A stretch of 64,000 bases of DNA from Acidobacteriota bacterium. GTDB lineage: Bacteria; Acidobacteriota; Blastocatellia; UBA7656. The notes under the pieces are model-generated. The model was not told the DNA's origin. It was given only the letters and a program-made list of their open reading frames with translations, and did no database searches. The stretch spans positions 62,001-126,000 of the forward strand of contig JBBPIG010000002.1 in assembly GCA_038040445.1 (NCBI GenBank). Direction: 5' to 3'. Both the position numbers and the translations under genes were made by a program. Below are positions 34,753 through 44,061 of this stretch, in pieces; positions within the stretch are counted from its first letter, which is position 1; each line of letters opens with the position of its first letter.

Positions 34753-36528
34753 TCAACTAATCCGCACGACCAGTACTGAAGTGTTGTCTTCGCCACCGGC
34801 GGCGTTGGCGGCTACGACCAACTCTTTTGCTGCGGCATTCGGATCGGGGTTCACTAAGAGGATGTCGCGAATCTGATCGTCGCCAAGCATCCCGTTCAAC
34901 CCGTCGCTACACAGCATCAGCATGTCGCCGCTGATGAGCTTTCGACGCACGATGTCTATCTCGATCTGCTCGTCGGCGCCGATCGAGCGGTAGATCACAT
35001 TGCGATAAGGATGACTGCGCGCTTCGGTCCGCGAGAGATTGCCCGTGTTGACCATCTTCTGAACAAGCGAGTGATCTTCCGAAAGTTGTTCGAGCCGGTC
35101 GCCCGACAGCAAGTAGCAGCGGCTGTCCCCGACGTGAGCAATGGTCAGCACTTCTCCAACCACCATTGCCACTGTCACCGTGGCGCCCAATCCGCGCTCC
35201 TGTGGATTGGCAGCCGCGTAAGCCATCACCTCGCGGTTCGCAGCGATCACGGCTTGCTTCAACATCTCAGTGGTAGCCATCTCGTGACCGTTAGCAACCG
35301 CCAGCCGCAAGCCTCCAGTCTGAGTGGGCGCGGCAATCTTCTCATCGTGGGTCGACTTGAGCGAAGCCGAGATCAACTTTTCGGTCATCCATTCGGCGAC
35401 CGCGCGCACTGTGACTCGTGAGGCTACTTCGCCGGCAGCCTCGCCGCCCATCCCGTCCGACACGATGTAGAGCCCTATTTGCGTCTGGACCGATTCGTAA
35501 TACTGCGTCAGGTTTAGCGCCAGCACGCTGTCCTCATTCAACTCCCGAATCAGACCGACATCGGTGAAATGACCAGATTGCAACAACACCGGCAGATTCA
35601 AATCAGTCAGCGCTTCGCGAAGCTCAGCTATGCTTTGAAACCGGTCGCCGGGCTCTTCCGCAATTGCGCGCGCCAGAAGCCGCTCGAAGTTCGGGAAGAC
35701 TGTAGCGATTGGATAAAGGCCCGACGTGTCGCCCATGGTTGCGCTTTCCCCCGCTAGCAAGAAGTGCAACATCGCGCCAATCGAATAAACGTCGGACCTG
35801 ACGTCGTAGACTGCGTCGGGGCTGAACAGCTCCGGCGCCGTGAACCCGCGACTCGGATAAATCGGCGCGTCCTGGACCGCGGTGCCTGCCTGCCGCGCAC
35901 GATCGAAGCCGATCAGTCGCACATGTTTCTCCTGGTCCAGCACGATGCCGTAGGGCTCGAATCCGTTGTAGACCCATCCATGCCGGTGGAACTGCTCCGC
36001 AAGCACGCAAAGCTGCAGACCGATCGCGCGCGCTTCCTTCTCATCAGTCTGATCGAAGTGCGCGACGGCCTGCCCACGGATGTGTTCGAGCACTATGTAC
36101 ACGTCGTCGCCGTCGATCGCGTGCTCGATGGGCTTGAACAGCCCAAATCGCTCGAACGCGGGAGCGGCTTCTTCGAGAGAACCGGAAACTCTCCCTTGAT
36201 CGCTGCCCTCAGGCGTGACCGGCGACACTCCGGCAAGCGGATCGTCGAAGCTCAGCCTCTGCTCGATAATCGTGTGACGTAACGAGGAAGAACCCTGCAC
36301 CAATGCTTCGTAAGCGTTGTATGTCGGAGCGGTCCAAAGCAGCGATTGAACGATGAAGCGGCCCGCTATGATCTTGCCGGGCTCACACGCGTTGGGGGGT
36401 GCCGGTGGCTGGAGCAGGGCAGAGCTGAGCTTCGAGCCGCACGTCTGGCAAAAGGTGGAATCAGGCTCGCTTTCGACTGCACCGCAGTTGGGGCAGGCTT
36501 CTTCTAGATGTCCCGATTTTTCGTTCAT
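34753..36528 (-). CDS. Zinc ribbon - pseudokinase - PP2C phosphatase fusion
   Basis: A 591-residue cytoplasmic signalling protein. Order: zinc ribbon CPNC...CQTC (12-30); protein-kinase-like fold (about 50-315) with the late-lobe pattern FTAPELFSPDAVYDVRSDVYSIGAMLHFLL and PGDRFQSIAELREAL; then a PP2C Ser/Thr phosphatase domain (about 325-590). The kinase part appears inactive: the catalytic loop reads YNGFEPYGIVLD instead of HRDLKPxNIL, and the DFG position reads IGFD. The phosphatase metal motifs are all present: NEDS, SDGMGG, GLGATVT, HVGDSRCY, CSDGL and GGEDNTSV. The likely role is a phosphatase regulated by a ligand- or partner-binding pseudokinase. No Shine-Dalgarno is obvious before the ATG at 36528. 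Confidence 0.88.
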   Translation of the reverse strand: MNEKSGHLEEACPNCGAVESEPDSTFCQTCGSKLSSALLQPPAPPNACEPGKIIAGRFIVQSLLWTAPTYNAYEALVQGSSSLRHTIIEQRLSFDDPLAGVSPVTPEGSDQGRVSGSLEEAAPAFERFGLFKPIEHAIDGDDVYIVLEHIRGQAVAHFDQTDEKEARAIGLQLCVLAEQFHRHGWVYNGFEPYGIVLDQEKHVRLIGFDRARQAGTAVQDAPIYPSRGFTAPELFSPDAVYDVRSDVYSIGAMLHFLLAGESATMGDTSGLYPIATVFPNFERLLARAIAEEPGDRFQSIAELREALTDLNLPVLLQSGHFTDVGLIRELNEDSVLALNLTQYYESVQTQIGLYIVSDGMGGEAAGEVASRVTVRAVAEWMTEKLISASLKSTHDEKIAAPTQTGGLRLAVANGHEMATTEMLKQAVIAANREVMAYAAANPQERGLGATVTVAMVVGEVLTIAHVGDSRCYLLSGDRLEQLSEDHSLVQKMVNTGNLSRTEARSHPYRNVIYRSIGADEQIEIDIVRRKLISGDMLMLCSDGLNGMLGDDQIRDILLVNPDPNAAAKELVVAANAAGGEDNTSVLVVRIS

Positions 36529-37179
36529 AAGGAAGGGGGATACTAGGATAACACAAGGTTCCGTTAGTTTGAATCAGCAAATGCCCCGACAGTGCGCATC
36601 AGAGTTTCGCGGTGGCTGCATCGCGGCTTCCTACCGACAGCCGAGCACGGGAGCACAGGCCAGGCCGCATAGCGGCTTCCTGTGGATAGACAAGGTCATC
36701 ACCGGGCAACCCAGCCTTCGAAAGCGTCGCCGGACTCAGCCAGCCGCTATGGGTCCAGCGGAAGCGGCCCACCATGGTGCGCGAGAATCTAACGCATGCC
36801 CTCGATGCCACGTCTACTAAGCGTCATTCACGGCATTGTTCCGGCGTCTTCGCCGATCATTCGGTTGCACGAGCGCCATCCCACTCCCCGGCTGCACTCC
36901 GCTCGATGCGCTGAAACGTATTTCTTTGACATGGTTTCCTCGCACTCGCTATCATCATGCTTTAAGGACCATGTTAATAAACCGAGTTGGCGGTTCGTTT
37001 GCACAATGTGAGGCAATGCGGCGGCAAATCGATCGAGCAGAGGAGCAGAAACAGCGAGCGAGGGACTGAGGTAATCGTCGTAGCAAGCGCTTAGATTTAT
37101 TGAAACCTCTAGAAGAACAAGGGCGTACTACGAGGCGGTTGCATGTTCGCTTAAAACATTCGGAGGACAATCTTTATCC
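36529..37179. other. Intergenic region with degenerate repeats and a promoter
   Basis: About 650 bases between divergent genes with no convincing coding sequence. 36590-36790 contains degenerate inverted GC-rich motifs (CCGCATAGCGGCTTCCTGTGG and CAGCCGCTATGGGTCC...). A sigma70-like promoter is at 36926-36955. The last 200 bases would be the leader of the adaptor gene. Confidence 0.55.
36926..36955 (+). promoter_or_regulatory. Sigma70-type promoter upstream of efflux cluster
   Basis: TTGACA (36926-36931), 18-base spacer, TATCAT (36950-36955). It predicts a leader of about 218 bases before the adaptor gene at 37180. Confidence 0.55.
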
Positions 37180-38628
37180 ATGCAGTTCAAGACTACACGT
37201 AAGAAGAAGACTGTAATAATAACGGCGGCAGTCATCGGCCTGATCACAATCGTCATCCTCTCAAAAGCCGTCCAGAAAAAGGAAGGTGAACCCGTACAGG
37301 TAGGAAAGGTCGAGCGCAAATCGCGGCTTGAATCGAAGGTGACTGCGTCCGGCGACATCCGTCCGGTACACCTGTATAACCTGACTGCGGAAGTTCCCGG
37401 CCGTGTCGAACAGATTTTTGTCAGCGAAGGGGATCCGGTTAAGAAGGGTCAGCCGCTGGTTCGCGTAGACCCGACTCAATCAAGCTTCGCGGTAACCGCA
37501 GGCGAGGCCTCGGTTCGCGTAGCGCAGGCCGACGCCGCCAATCAACAGGTTGCGGTGCAGCAGGCCCAGAACAATATCAATCAGGCGAAGGCCAATCTTG
37601 TGGGGGCCGAGGCCGACCTCGAGCGCACCAAGGCCGACTTCATTAACGCAGAAAGCGAGTACAATCGCTATCAGCAATTGGTCGAGAACGGTGTAGCCAC
37701 CAAGTCTCAATTCGATTCGGCCAAGTCGCGCTACGATCAGGCCCGAGCCGTGGTCAATTCCCAGCAGTCCCGCATAACTCAACTGAAGGTGCTGCTGCAC
37801 GATGCAGAGCTTGGAGTTGAACGCTCGAAAGCGTCTTTCCACTCAAGCGAAGCGCGCGTCAAACAGGGTCAGGCGGATCTCGCGCGCCAGGCCGACCAGC
37901 TCAAGAAGTCGACACGATTCTCGCCAATCGACGGGGTAGTCTCGAGTTTGCCCGTCAAAGTCGGCGAGTATGCACTGGCGAGTTTTTCGACTACACCGCT
38001 GATGACCGTTGCGGATATGTCGCAGATCAATACCGAGGTCAAAGTCGATGAAACCGATATCGCCGATGTGCAGGTAGGTCAGAAAGCCAAAGTGAAGGTT
38101 GATGCTCTGGGCGACTTCGAGATCGACGGCGAAGTGATTGAGAAGGGTGCTTCCGCCATCACGCGATCCGGTCAAACAATTGCGCAGTCAGCGAACACTC
38201 AAGAAGCCAAAGACTTCGTCGTTAAGATCAAGCTCAACCCTACTGAACCGGTTCGTGAAAAACTCAGGCCGGGCATGTCGTCGACCGCGGTCATCACCAC
38301 GGCGACCGTTGTCGAGGTGCTGACCGCGCCGCTGCAAGCGATAGTTCCCCGCGAGGCGCCAAAGGACCAGCAGCCCGCGGAACAGCCCGCGACCGGCTCA
38401 TCGAAGAAGAAAGAGGTTGAGGGCGTGTTCGTATTCAGCAAAGACGGACGAGGCCACTTCACCCCGATCACCACGGGTATAAAGGGCGACCAGGAGATCG
38501 AAATCAAGAGCGGGCTGAACGAGGGCGACGAGATAATCATTGGTCCTTACAAGACGCTGCGCACGCTGAAAGACGGCGATCAGGTCAAACGAGAAGCTGG
38601 ACCAGTTAAGGTTGAAGAGAAGAAATAG
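37180..38628 (+). CDS. Periplasmic adaptor / membrane fusion protein (MacA-like)
   Basis: Links an inner-membrane ABC pump to the outer membrane. The 482-residue protein has an N-terminal anchor ([21 protein letters not shown]), a biotinyl-lipoyl half ([24 protein letters not shown]), a long coiled-coil hairpin (about 110-230), the second lipoyl half ([21 protein letters not shown]) and a beta-barrel domain. The C-terminus carries a charged linker. A GGAGG lies 13 bases before the ATG. It is followed after 8-44 bp by the ABC ATPase gene and further on by two MacB-type permeases, so this is a tripartite efflux or export cluster. The cargo is unknown. Confidence 0.92.
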   Translation: MQFKTTRKKKTVIITAAVIGLITIVILSKAVQKKEGEPVQVGKVERKSRLESKVTASGDIRPVHLYNLTAEVPGRVEQIFVSEGDPVKKGQPLVRVDPTQSSFAVTAGEASVRVAQADAANQQVAVQQAQNNINQAKANLVGAEADLERTKADFINAESEYNRYQQLVENGVATKSQFDSAKSRYDQARAVVNSQQSRITQLKVLLHDAELGVERSKASFHSSEARVKQGQADLARQADQLKKSTRFSPIDGVVSSLPVKVGEYALASFSTTPLMTVADMSQINTEVKVDETDIADVQVGQKAKVKVDALGDFEIDGEVIEKGASAITRSGQTIAQSANTQEAKDFVVKIKLNPTEPVREKLRPGMSSTAVITTATVVEVLTAPLQAIVPREAPKDQQPAEQPATGSSKKKEVEGVFVFSKDGRGHFTPITTGIKGDQEIEIKSGLNEGDEIIIGPYKTLRTLKDGDQVKREAGPVKVEEKK

Positions 38629-38672
38629 CAGGAGGGATGGGGGACCATTCAGAAACAACCAGAGGCGACGAT

Positions 38673-39416
38673 ATGATGATCGAAGAAGCAGTGCTCGACA
38701 AGGAATTGGCCTATCTGGGCGCGGCTGCGGGAACCGACAGCGTGATCCGCACGGACGATCTTTGGAAGACCTATCAGATGGGAGCTGAGGAAGTGCATGC
38801 GCTGCGCGGCGTTTCGTTCGACGTGCAGCGCGGCGAGTATCTTGCGATCATGGGCCCGTCCGGATCAGGCAAGTCGACTCTGATGAATCTGATCGGCTGC
38901 CTCGACACGCCGACTTCGGGGCAATACTTTCTCAACACCAAGCTAGTATCCGAGATGGATGACGACGAGCTCGCTCACATCAGGAACAAAGAGATCGGAT
39001 TCGTATTTCAGACTTTCAATCTGCTGCCGCGCGCGACCGCCCTGCATAACGTCGAGCTACCGCTGATCTACAACGGCACGCCGCGAAGCCAGCGAATCGA
39101 GATGGCTAAGTTGGCTCTTCAACGTGTCGACCTCACCGACCGGATGAATCACAAGCCTAACGAGCTGTCGGGCGGTCAGCGCCAGCGCGTAGCGATCGCG
39201 CGCGCGTTGGTGAACAATCCGTCGATCCTGCTGGCCGACGAGCCGACCGGAAACCTCGACTCGCAAACATCGCACGAGATCATGCGCTTTTTCGATGAGC
39301 TTCATCTCCAGGGCAATACCATCATCCTGGTCACCCACGAACACGACATCGCCGAGCACGCTCATCGAGTGCTCCACATCCTCGACGGCCGCATCAATCT
39401 GGACGAGCGAAGGTAA
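38673..39416 (+). CDS. ABC transporter ATP-binding protein (MacB/LolD type)
   Basis: Energy-coupling subunit for the FtsX-type permeases downstream. It has Walker [10 protein letters not shown], signature LSGGQRQR, Walker [13 protein letters not shown] and the H-loop THEHD. The ATG at 38673 has GAGG seven bases upstream and is preferred; an ATG at 38637 in the same frame lies too close to its AGGAGG. Unlike MacB of enterobacteria, the ATPase is a separate protein. It ends 3 bp from the stop of a TIR gene on the opposite strand, and its permeases resume 1.2 kb later. Confidence 0.93.
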   Translation: MMIEEAVLDKELAYLGAAAGTDSVIRTDDLWKTYQMGAEEVHALRGVSFDVQRGEYLAIMGPSGSGKSTLMNLIGCLDTPTSGQYFLNTKLVSEMDDDELAHIRNKEIGFVFQTFNLLPRATALHNVELPLIYNGTPRSQRIEMAKLALQRVDLTDRMNHKPNELSGGQRQRVAIARALVNNPSILLADEPTGNLDSQTSHEIMRFFDELHLQGNTIILVTHEHDIAEHAHRVLHILDGRINLDERR

Positions 39417-39419
39417 AGG

Positions 39420-39923
39420 TCACTCGATCCTTAGCTCTGCTGTTGCGAGAAGAAGCCTAGCCTGATTTTCGCCTAGGCTTTCTCGTACGCGCAGCCCGAC
39501 TCTTCTTTTGCTTTGGCGTATCAAGTCAACTTCCCAGACCTTCAGAAGCTCGCGATAGCCCTCCTCGATCGACTCTGTAAAGTCCACTATCTGGAAACTG
39601 GACAGTGTCCAGGAAAGTTTCTCGTACTTGCACTTCTTGTAAAGCACCGGGGCGATCTTGTCTCTGTAGCGACGCTGGTTTAGGGCAAAGAGCAATTCGT
39701 TCTTCACCCACATCGAATCAACGGCGCCTGGCGAGAGGATGATGACAAACCACGTACATCTTGCCAGTGCGCGGCCAATTGCGTCGTGCCATTGCCGCGC
39801 TCCACGAATATGAGTCTTGCTGTACCACACGGGGATACCATGGCGCCGCAACACTTCGGCCAGTTCAGTAGCAAACTTGCGGTCCTGGCTCGAGTGAGAA
39901 AGGAAGACTTCTCTTTGGGGCAT
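39420..39923 (-). CDS. TIR-domain protein 1
   Basis: A 167-residue soluble TIR protein. The fold's landmarks are REVFLSHSSQDRKFATELAEVL (first strand and helix, in parts), GIPVWYSKTHIRGARQW (BB-loop region) and SMWVKNELLFAL, where Glu76 in the WxxxE context matches the catalytic glutamate of NAD-cleaving TIR domains. There is no second effector or sensor domain, only a C-terminal helical tail of about 40 residues. GGAGGAG precedes the ATG. It follows another TIR gene by 111 bp on the same strand, and both lie inside a plus-strand ABC export cluster. NADase activity and a defence role are inferred from the family. Confidence 0.88.
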   Translation of the reverse strand: MPQREVFLSHSSQDRKFATELAEVLRRHGIPVWYSKTHIRGARQWHDAIGRALARCTWFVIILSPGAVDSMWVKNELLFALNQRRYRDKIAPVLYKKCKYEKLSWTLSSFQIVDFTESIEEGYRELLKVWEVDLIRQSKRRVGLRVRESLGENQARLLLATAELRIE

Positions 39924-40034
39924 AGTCTCCTCCCAAAGAATCGCTCTCTCTTGAGCTTAACCGGCCAATGCACAAAAAGATGGGACCGGCGTCACATGTA
40001 CCTGTTGTGGGTCGAATCGGTTGTCGCGCACGCT

Positions 40035-40445
40035 TCACGCAGCTTGTGCGAGTCTTTGGGCGATTTGTTGGATTGCCTTCCTCTGGTTCCCATGCTCCGG
40101 GACGCTGATAGTCTGCAGTCTCCAGAGGATCCAAGGAACGCTGTTTCTTTGGATCTTATCCGGTGAACCGACGATGACTGGGATCAGACGGTTCTTGAAC
40201 GCCTGGCTGCCTAGAGCGTATTCAATCTCCCAGCGGACCTGTTCGGAGAGGACACCGTCCGGGGTCAGCAGGACAACCATCGCATCAGATCCTCGGAGTG
40301 CCTGGGTTGCCTTCTCCGACCAAAGGTCACCCGGCAATACGTCACGTCTATAGTCCCAAACGGTCAAACCAGCCTGACTAAGGCCATCTCCTATCCTTCT
40401 TGCCAACTTCTCGTCTGACTTGGCATAGCTGAGAAAGACTTTCAT
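40035..40445 (-). CDS. TIR-domain protein 2
   Basis: A 136-residue protein that is essentially one TIR domain: MKVFLSYAKSDEKLARRIGD, GLTVWDYRRDVLPGDLW (BB loop) and SEQVRWEIEYAL with Glu73 at the position of the catalytic glutamate. AGGA lies upstream of the ATG. It is first of the two minus-strand TIR genes. The two are clearly different in sequence (SHSSQD versus SYAKSD; different BB loops), so they are not a recent tandem duplication. Two TIR partners could form mixed filaments, with one as sensor; that is speculation. Confidence 0.86.
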   Translation of the reverse strand: MKVFLSYAKSDEKLARRIGDGLSQAGLTVWDYRRDVLPGDLWSEKATQALRGSDAMVVLLTPDGVLSEQVRWEIEYALGSQAFKNRLIPVIVGSPDKIQRNSVPWILWRLQTISVPEHGNQRKAIQQIAQRLAQAA

Positions 40446-40583
40446 AGTTCAATCCTTTGTCGAAGAGACGCTGTCATTATATTCCGGGCCATTAGGCATA
40501 ACAAGCATCAGTCACAAGCTCGGTCGCTCCGATTTGATCGGGTAACTCTCCGGACGGGCATTATGCAAACCCTGACCAGTTGC

Positions 40584-40589
40584 TATAAT
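40584..40589 (+). promoter_or_regulatory. Possible -10 element before the first MacB-type permease
   Basis: TATAAT lies 34 bases before the permease ATG at 40623. The -35 at the expected distance is poor. A separate promoter would be needed if the TIR genes interrupted an original operon. Confidence 0.3.
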
Positions 40590-40622
40590 CGGGAATCGCA
40601 CGGGCTTCACGCATCGCATTCT

Positions 40623-41858
40623 ATGAACAAGTTTATTGAAGCCGCCGCCATTGCCCTCTCTTCGATAATGGCCCACAAGCTGAGGTCGTTCCTCACTCTG
40701 CTGGGTGTCATCATCGGCGTGGCAGTGGTCACCGCTGTCGCCACTGTCATCGAAGGCGCGAACGTTTATATCAAAGAGAAGATTGCGACGCTCGGCGCGG
40801 GTGTGTTCAGCTTGCAGAAAGCCAGCGTCACCAGCTTCGGCGATTTTCAGAAATTCCTCGACGCCTTTCGCCGCAACCCCGACCTGACAATCGACGACCT
40901 TGCGGCGTTGCGCGAATCGGTTACCCTCGCCGAGCAAATCGGCGCGCAGGATGGCGGCTCGAAGCCCGTCAAATACGGGAACGTCACCCTGGACGGCGTA
41001 GGCGTTCAAGGTGTCACCCCGAATACCTTGCTGCTTTCAAGCACTGAAATAGCGCAGGGCCGGTACATAAACGATTTCGACAACGAAAGCCGCAAGGATG
41101 TTGCGTTCCTGGGCTCTGAGGTGGCAGAGGGCTTGTTCCCGCAAATCGATCCGATCGGCAAAGACATAAAGATCGGCCCGGATTTGTATACGGTTATAGG
41201 AGTGGCTAAGAAGCTAGGCTCCGTGCTCGGGCAATCTCAGGACAATTTTGTTCAGCTTCCGCTGCTGACTTTCTTCAAGGCATTCGGCAAGCGAAGCTCG
41301 CCCACTTTTCGAATCATCATCCGCGGGCGCCCGGATGTCCCTCCCGAGAAGGTTCAGGATCAGGTGCGAGTAATGATGCGCACCCGTCACAAGCTCGACT
41401 ACAGCAAGCCGGATGATTTTTCGATTGCCACCGATGAAGCCACCGAGCAATTGCTCGGATCTATCGTCAGCGTGGTCGCCGCCGTGGCTTTTCCGGTGGT
41501 CGGAATCTCGCTGGTGATCGGCGGCATCGTGATTATGAATATAATGCTCGCCAGCGTGACCGAACGCACGCGCGAAATCGGGATTCGTAAGTCCCTCGGA
41601 GCGACTCGGCGAGACATACTCATGCAGTTTCTCGTCGAGTCGGCGATGATGTCAGGAATCGGAGGTCTGATCGGTCTGCTGCTCGCAGTCGTCAGCATGG
41701 CCATCCTGAAGCAATTCGTGCCGGTGCCTGTGGCCATCCCGCTTTGGGCTCCGGTCATCGCGATTTCGGTATCAACGCTCGTCGGAGTATTCTTCGGGCT
41801 CTACCCTGCGAACCGCGCCGCGCGGCTCGATCCGATCACCGCGTTGCGAGCAGATTAG
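40623..41858 (+). CDS. MacB-type ABC transporter permease 1
   Basis: Four-helix FtsX-superfamily permease, 411 residues from the ATG at 40623 (MNKFIEAAAIALSSIMAHKL); an ATG 20 codons upstream is less likely. Helix 1 is TLLGVIIGVAVVTAVATVI, followed by a large periplasmic domain (about 50-290), then three helices with the family's NIMLASVTERTREIGIRKSL segment, and PANRAARLDPITALR at the end. It uses the ATPase at 38673. The second permease at 42006 has the same design, so the active pump may be a heterodimer. Confidence 0.92.
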   Translation: MNKFIEAAAIALSSIMAHKLRSFLTLLGVIIGVAVVTAVATVIEGANVYIKEKIATLGAGVFSLQKASVTSFGDFQKFLDAFRRNPDLTIDDLAALRESVTLAEQIGAQDGGSKPVKYGNVTLDGVGVQGVTPNTLLLSSTEIAQGRYINDFDNESRKDVAFLGSEVAEGLFPQIDPIGKDIKIGPDLYTVIGVAKKLGSVLGQSQDNFVQLPLLTFFKAFGKRSSPTFRIIIRGRPDVPPEKVQDQVRVMMRTRHKLDYSKPDDFSIATDEATEQLLGSIVSVVAAVAFPVVGISLVIGGIVIMNIMLASVTERTREIGIRKSLGATRRDILMQFLVESAMMSGIGGLIGLLLAVVSMAILKQFVPVPVAIPLWAPVIAISVSTLVGVFFGLYPANRAARLDPITALRAD

Positions 41859-41880
41859 GAAGGAACGTAATGATAAGTGA

Positions 41881-41997
41881 ACCGTGATTCGTGAGCAGCG
41901 ATGCGTGATTCGTAACGCGTGATGCGTGACTGAGTGGTTGAACTCTGACCTCCGGTCACGCATCACGCATCACGCATCACGAATCAACAATCACGCA
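41881..41997. repeat. Inverted heptad arrays (TCACGCA/TGCGTGA units)
   Basis: The right array 41956-41997 is six 7-base units (TCACGCA x4 including the last, TCACGAA, TCAACAA). The left side, 41881-41930, holds the complementary TGCGTGA units; the innermost 14 bases of each side (41917-41930 and 41956-41969) pair exactly. It lies between the two permease genes. The unit is a rotation of that in 52911-53089. Confidence 0.85.
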
Positions 41998-42005
41998 CTA
42001 CTGCT

Positions 42006-43268
42006 ATGCATATTCAAGAGATCGGCGAAAACGTTTTGATGGCGCTCGACACGCTGCGGACGCACAAGGTGCGTTCCGCTCTGACAATGCTCGGCGTGAT
42101 CGGCGGCACGATGACCGTTATCGCCATCTCGTCGTTCCTGACGGGACTCAGCGAGTTTGTGCTGGAACAAACGAAACGTTTCGGCCCTGACATCGTGTTC
42201 GTCACCAAATGGGACAACATCGGGATTCGGTTCAGCCGTCCTTCGCAATCCGAGCGCTCGCGTAAGAACCTGACCATCGACGACGCGCGAGCGGTTGCCG
42301 AGCTTCCCTCGGCAGAGAGCGTAAGCCCCACGATGATTGTAGGGTCTTTCGGACCCGGCGGCACGCAGCCCGTCGTAAAACACAAAGGCATCGAAGCGAA
42401 CCGGCCGCTGATCTTCGGCGTGTGGCCTAACTACGACGTGGTTCGCAACGTGTACATCAGGAGCGGCCGATTCTTCACCCCGGCCGAGCAGGACCATCGG
42501 TCACAGGTCGCTATCCTCGGGTCGGCGATCGCTGAGACCCTCTTCGGCGCGCTCGACCCGCTCGACCGGGAAGTCGAAGTGGACGGAAAGATTTATCACG
42601 TGATTGGCGTGATGGAAAAGGCGCCAGGCGGACTGTTCGGCGGCGACCCCGTCGAAGACCGGCAACTGATATTGCCGTTCGAGACGCTCAAGCGCGATCA
42701 CCCGGAGATCGATGACATCACCATCAACGTGAAAGCCAGGCCCGATCGGTTTGGCAGGCTCATCGATGAAATAACCGAGCTGATGCGGCGCCGTCGCGGC
42801 GTGCCCAACGACAAACCGAACGACTTCGGCATCAGCACACCCGGCTCAATTTTCGAAGTGATCTCGCAGTTCGCTTCAGTCGCCAGCGTCATCGTCTTTC
42901 CGCTATCGGCGGCTGGCTTGCTGGTAGGCGGAATCGGCGTGATGAATATTATGCTTGTCTCGGTTACCGAACGGACCAAGGAAATCGGCGTACGCCGGGC
43001 GATCGGGGCCAGAAAGAGCGATATCATCTGGCAGTTCCTGACTGAGGCTATAACATTAACTGCCGTGGGCGGGGTGATCGGCATCTTTGCCGGTTGGGTG
43101 ATCAGCCTGGCGCTCAGACAACTGGCCCCGACGCTTCCTTCGGTGATTCCTTTGTGGGCAGTCGTGCTTGGGTTTGTTGTATCCTGTTCCGTGGGCTTGA
43201 TCTTTGGGATGTGGCCCGCCATGAAAGCCGCTCGCCTGGATCCAATCGAGGCACTAAGGTACGAATAG
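42006..43268 (+). CDS. MacB-type ABC transporter permease 2
   Basis: A 420-residue FtsX-superfamily permease. Helix 1 is LTMLGVIGGTMTVIAISSFL, the periplasmic domain spans about residues 50-285, and the last three helices include GGIGVMNIMLVSVTERTKEIGVRRAI. It ends PAMKAARLDPIEALRYE, the usual end of MacB permease domains. No Shine-Dalgarno is visible; the heptad hairpin ends 9 bases before the ATG. It forms the last gene of the export cluster with the adaptor, ATPase and first permease. Confidence 0.92.
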   Translation: MHIQEIGENVLMALDTLRTHKVRSALTMLGVIGGTMTVIAISSFLTGLSEFVLEQTKRFGPDIVFVTKWDNIGIRFSRPSQSERSRKNLTIDDARAVAELPSAESVSPTMIVGSFGPGGTQPVVKHKGIEANRPLIFGVWPNYDVVRNVYIRSGRFFTPAEQDHRSQVAILGSAIAETLFGALDPLDREVEVDGKIYHVIGVMEKAPGGLFGGDPVEDRQLILPFETLKRDHPEIDDITINVKARPDRFGRLIDEITELMRRRRGVPNDKPNDFGISTPGSIFEVISQFASVASVIVFPLSAAGLLVGGIGVMNIMLVSVTERTKEIGVRRAIGARKSDIIWQFLTEAITLTAVGGVIGIFAGWVISLALRQLAPTLPSVIPLWAVVLGFVVSCSVGLIFGMWPAMKAARLDPIEALRYE

Positions 43269-43358
43269 ACTCTTCGTAGTACCCGTCAGCGTGTACAGAT
43301 CTGAGAATAGACGTCCTAAGGCGATACACCGCACTGAGGCATATTGTCGCACCGGCGT

Positions 43359-43745
43359 CTAGTTTGTGACCATGTAATAGCCGGCTTGTTTTGCAACGGG
43401 CTGGTTCGAACCTGACCACTGAACCTCGCCCATGTCGTCGAGCAACATAAGCATGCTGCATTCAAGATCAGTGTAGGATGAGACATACAGCACCGGCCTT
43501 AACCCGCTGGCTGCACGCTGAAACAGCATCTCCTCCATGAGGTCGACCATATCGACGCCGGTTCGCGGCTTTGTCTTTGTGATGTCATTGGCTGCCGTTT
43601 TTTTCACGTCCTGGTTGGAGCAATCATTGTGCCGCAGAGCAAGTCGTCCGGCAGTCGGCCGGGCCTCCCTCAAGAAAACCAGTTTCGTTACCCCGGGATC
43701 ACGAGTGGCGGTTGATGAGATTGCAAGGACGCGGCGGCGCTCCAA
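43359..43745 (-). pseudogene. Possible remnant of a phage-like gene (capsid-like pattern)
   Basis: A 128-codon open frame (start 43745) with no close functional match I can name. The run ALRHNDCSNQDVKKTA, followed by TGVDMVDLMEEML and GLRPVLYVSS, reminds me of the central part of some phage major-capsid proteins, with a piece missing between TKTK and TGVD. Size, isolation and the adjacent MITE-like element suggest a decayed gene. This is a weak recognition. It could equally be an uncharacterised small gene or a chance frame. The stretch 43269-43358 shows nothing else. Confidence 0.3.
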
Positions 43746-43828
43746 CTAAGATGCATGAGCGGATTAATATCGAGCCCTGCACCCAACGTTGCGCGACAGG
43801 CCACCGACGGTGAGTGCTAGGCGTCGGG

Positions 43829-44041
43829 TAGTGTCCTAATCTTGTGTTGATATTCGCAAGTGCCCTGGCGCAAGACCGATGACGGGCGACGGAATATTTG
43901 GACTGCGGCGGCTTTTGTGCGTTGGCTTTCTGTGGCTTCGTCGGGAGAACCAAAAGCGGTGGAATGCACAGACGCCACCGCAGTCCAAATACGCGCTAGC
44001 TTGGTAGTGTTCTAGTCGACCAACACAAGTTTAGGACACTA
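43829..44041. mobile_element. MITE-like element with 21-bp terminal inverted repeats
   Basis: A 213-bp element with ends TAGTGTCCTAATC... (43829-43849) and its complement (44021-44041), one mismatch in 21. It has no coding capacity. Inside lies a second palindrome (ATTTGGACTGCGG... and ...CCGCAGTCCAAAT), apparently another repeat nested in the first. A third copy of the end is at 55492-55512. No target-site duplication is evident. Confidence 0.7.
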
Positions 44042-44061
44042 TCAGGCGTCCAGTCGTTACG

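Noticed and set aside
36599-37069. Several 60-80 codon frames between the pseudokinase-PP2C gene and the adaptor gene
   Set aside because: They overlap each other on both strands, lack ribosome-binding sites and lie on repeat-like DNA and a promoter.
43395-43425. tRNA-like T-loop text (GGTTCGAACC)
   Set aside because: No acceptor, D or anticodon stems can be placed around it.
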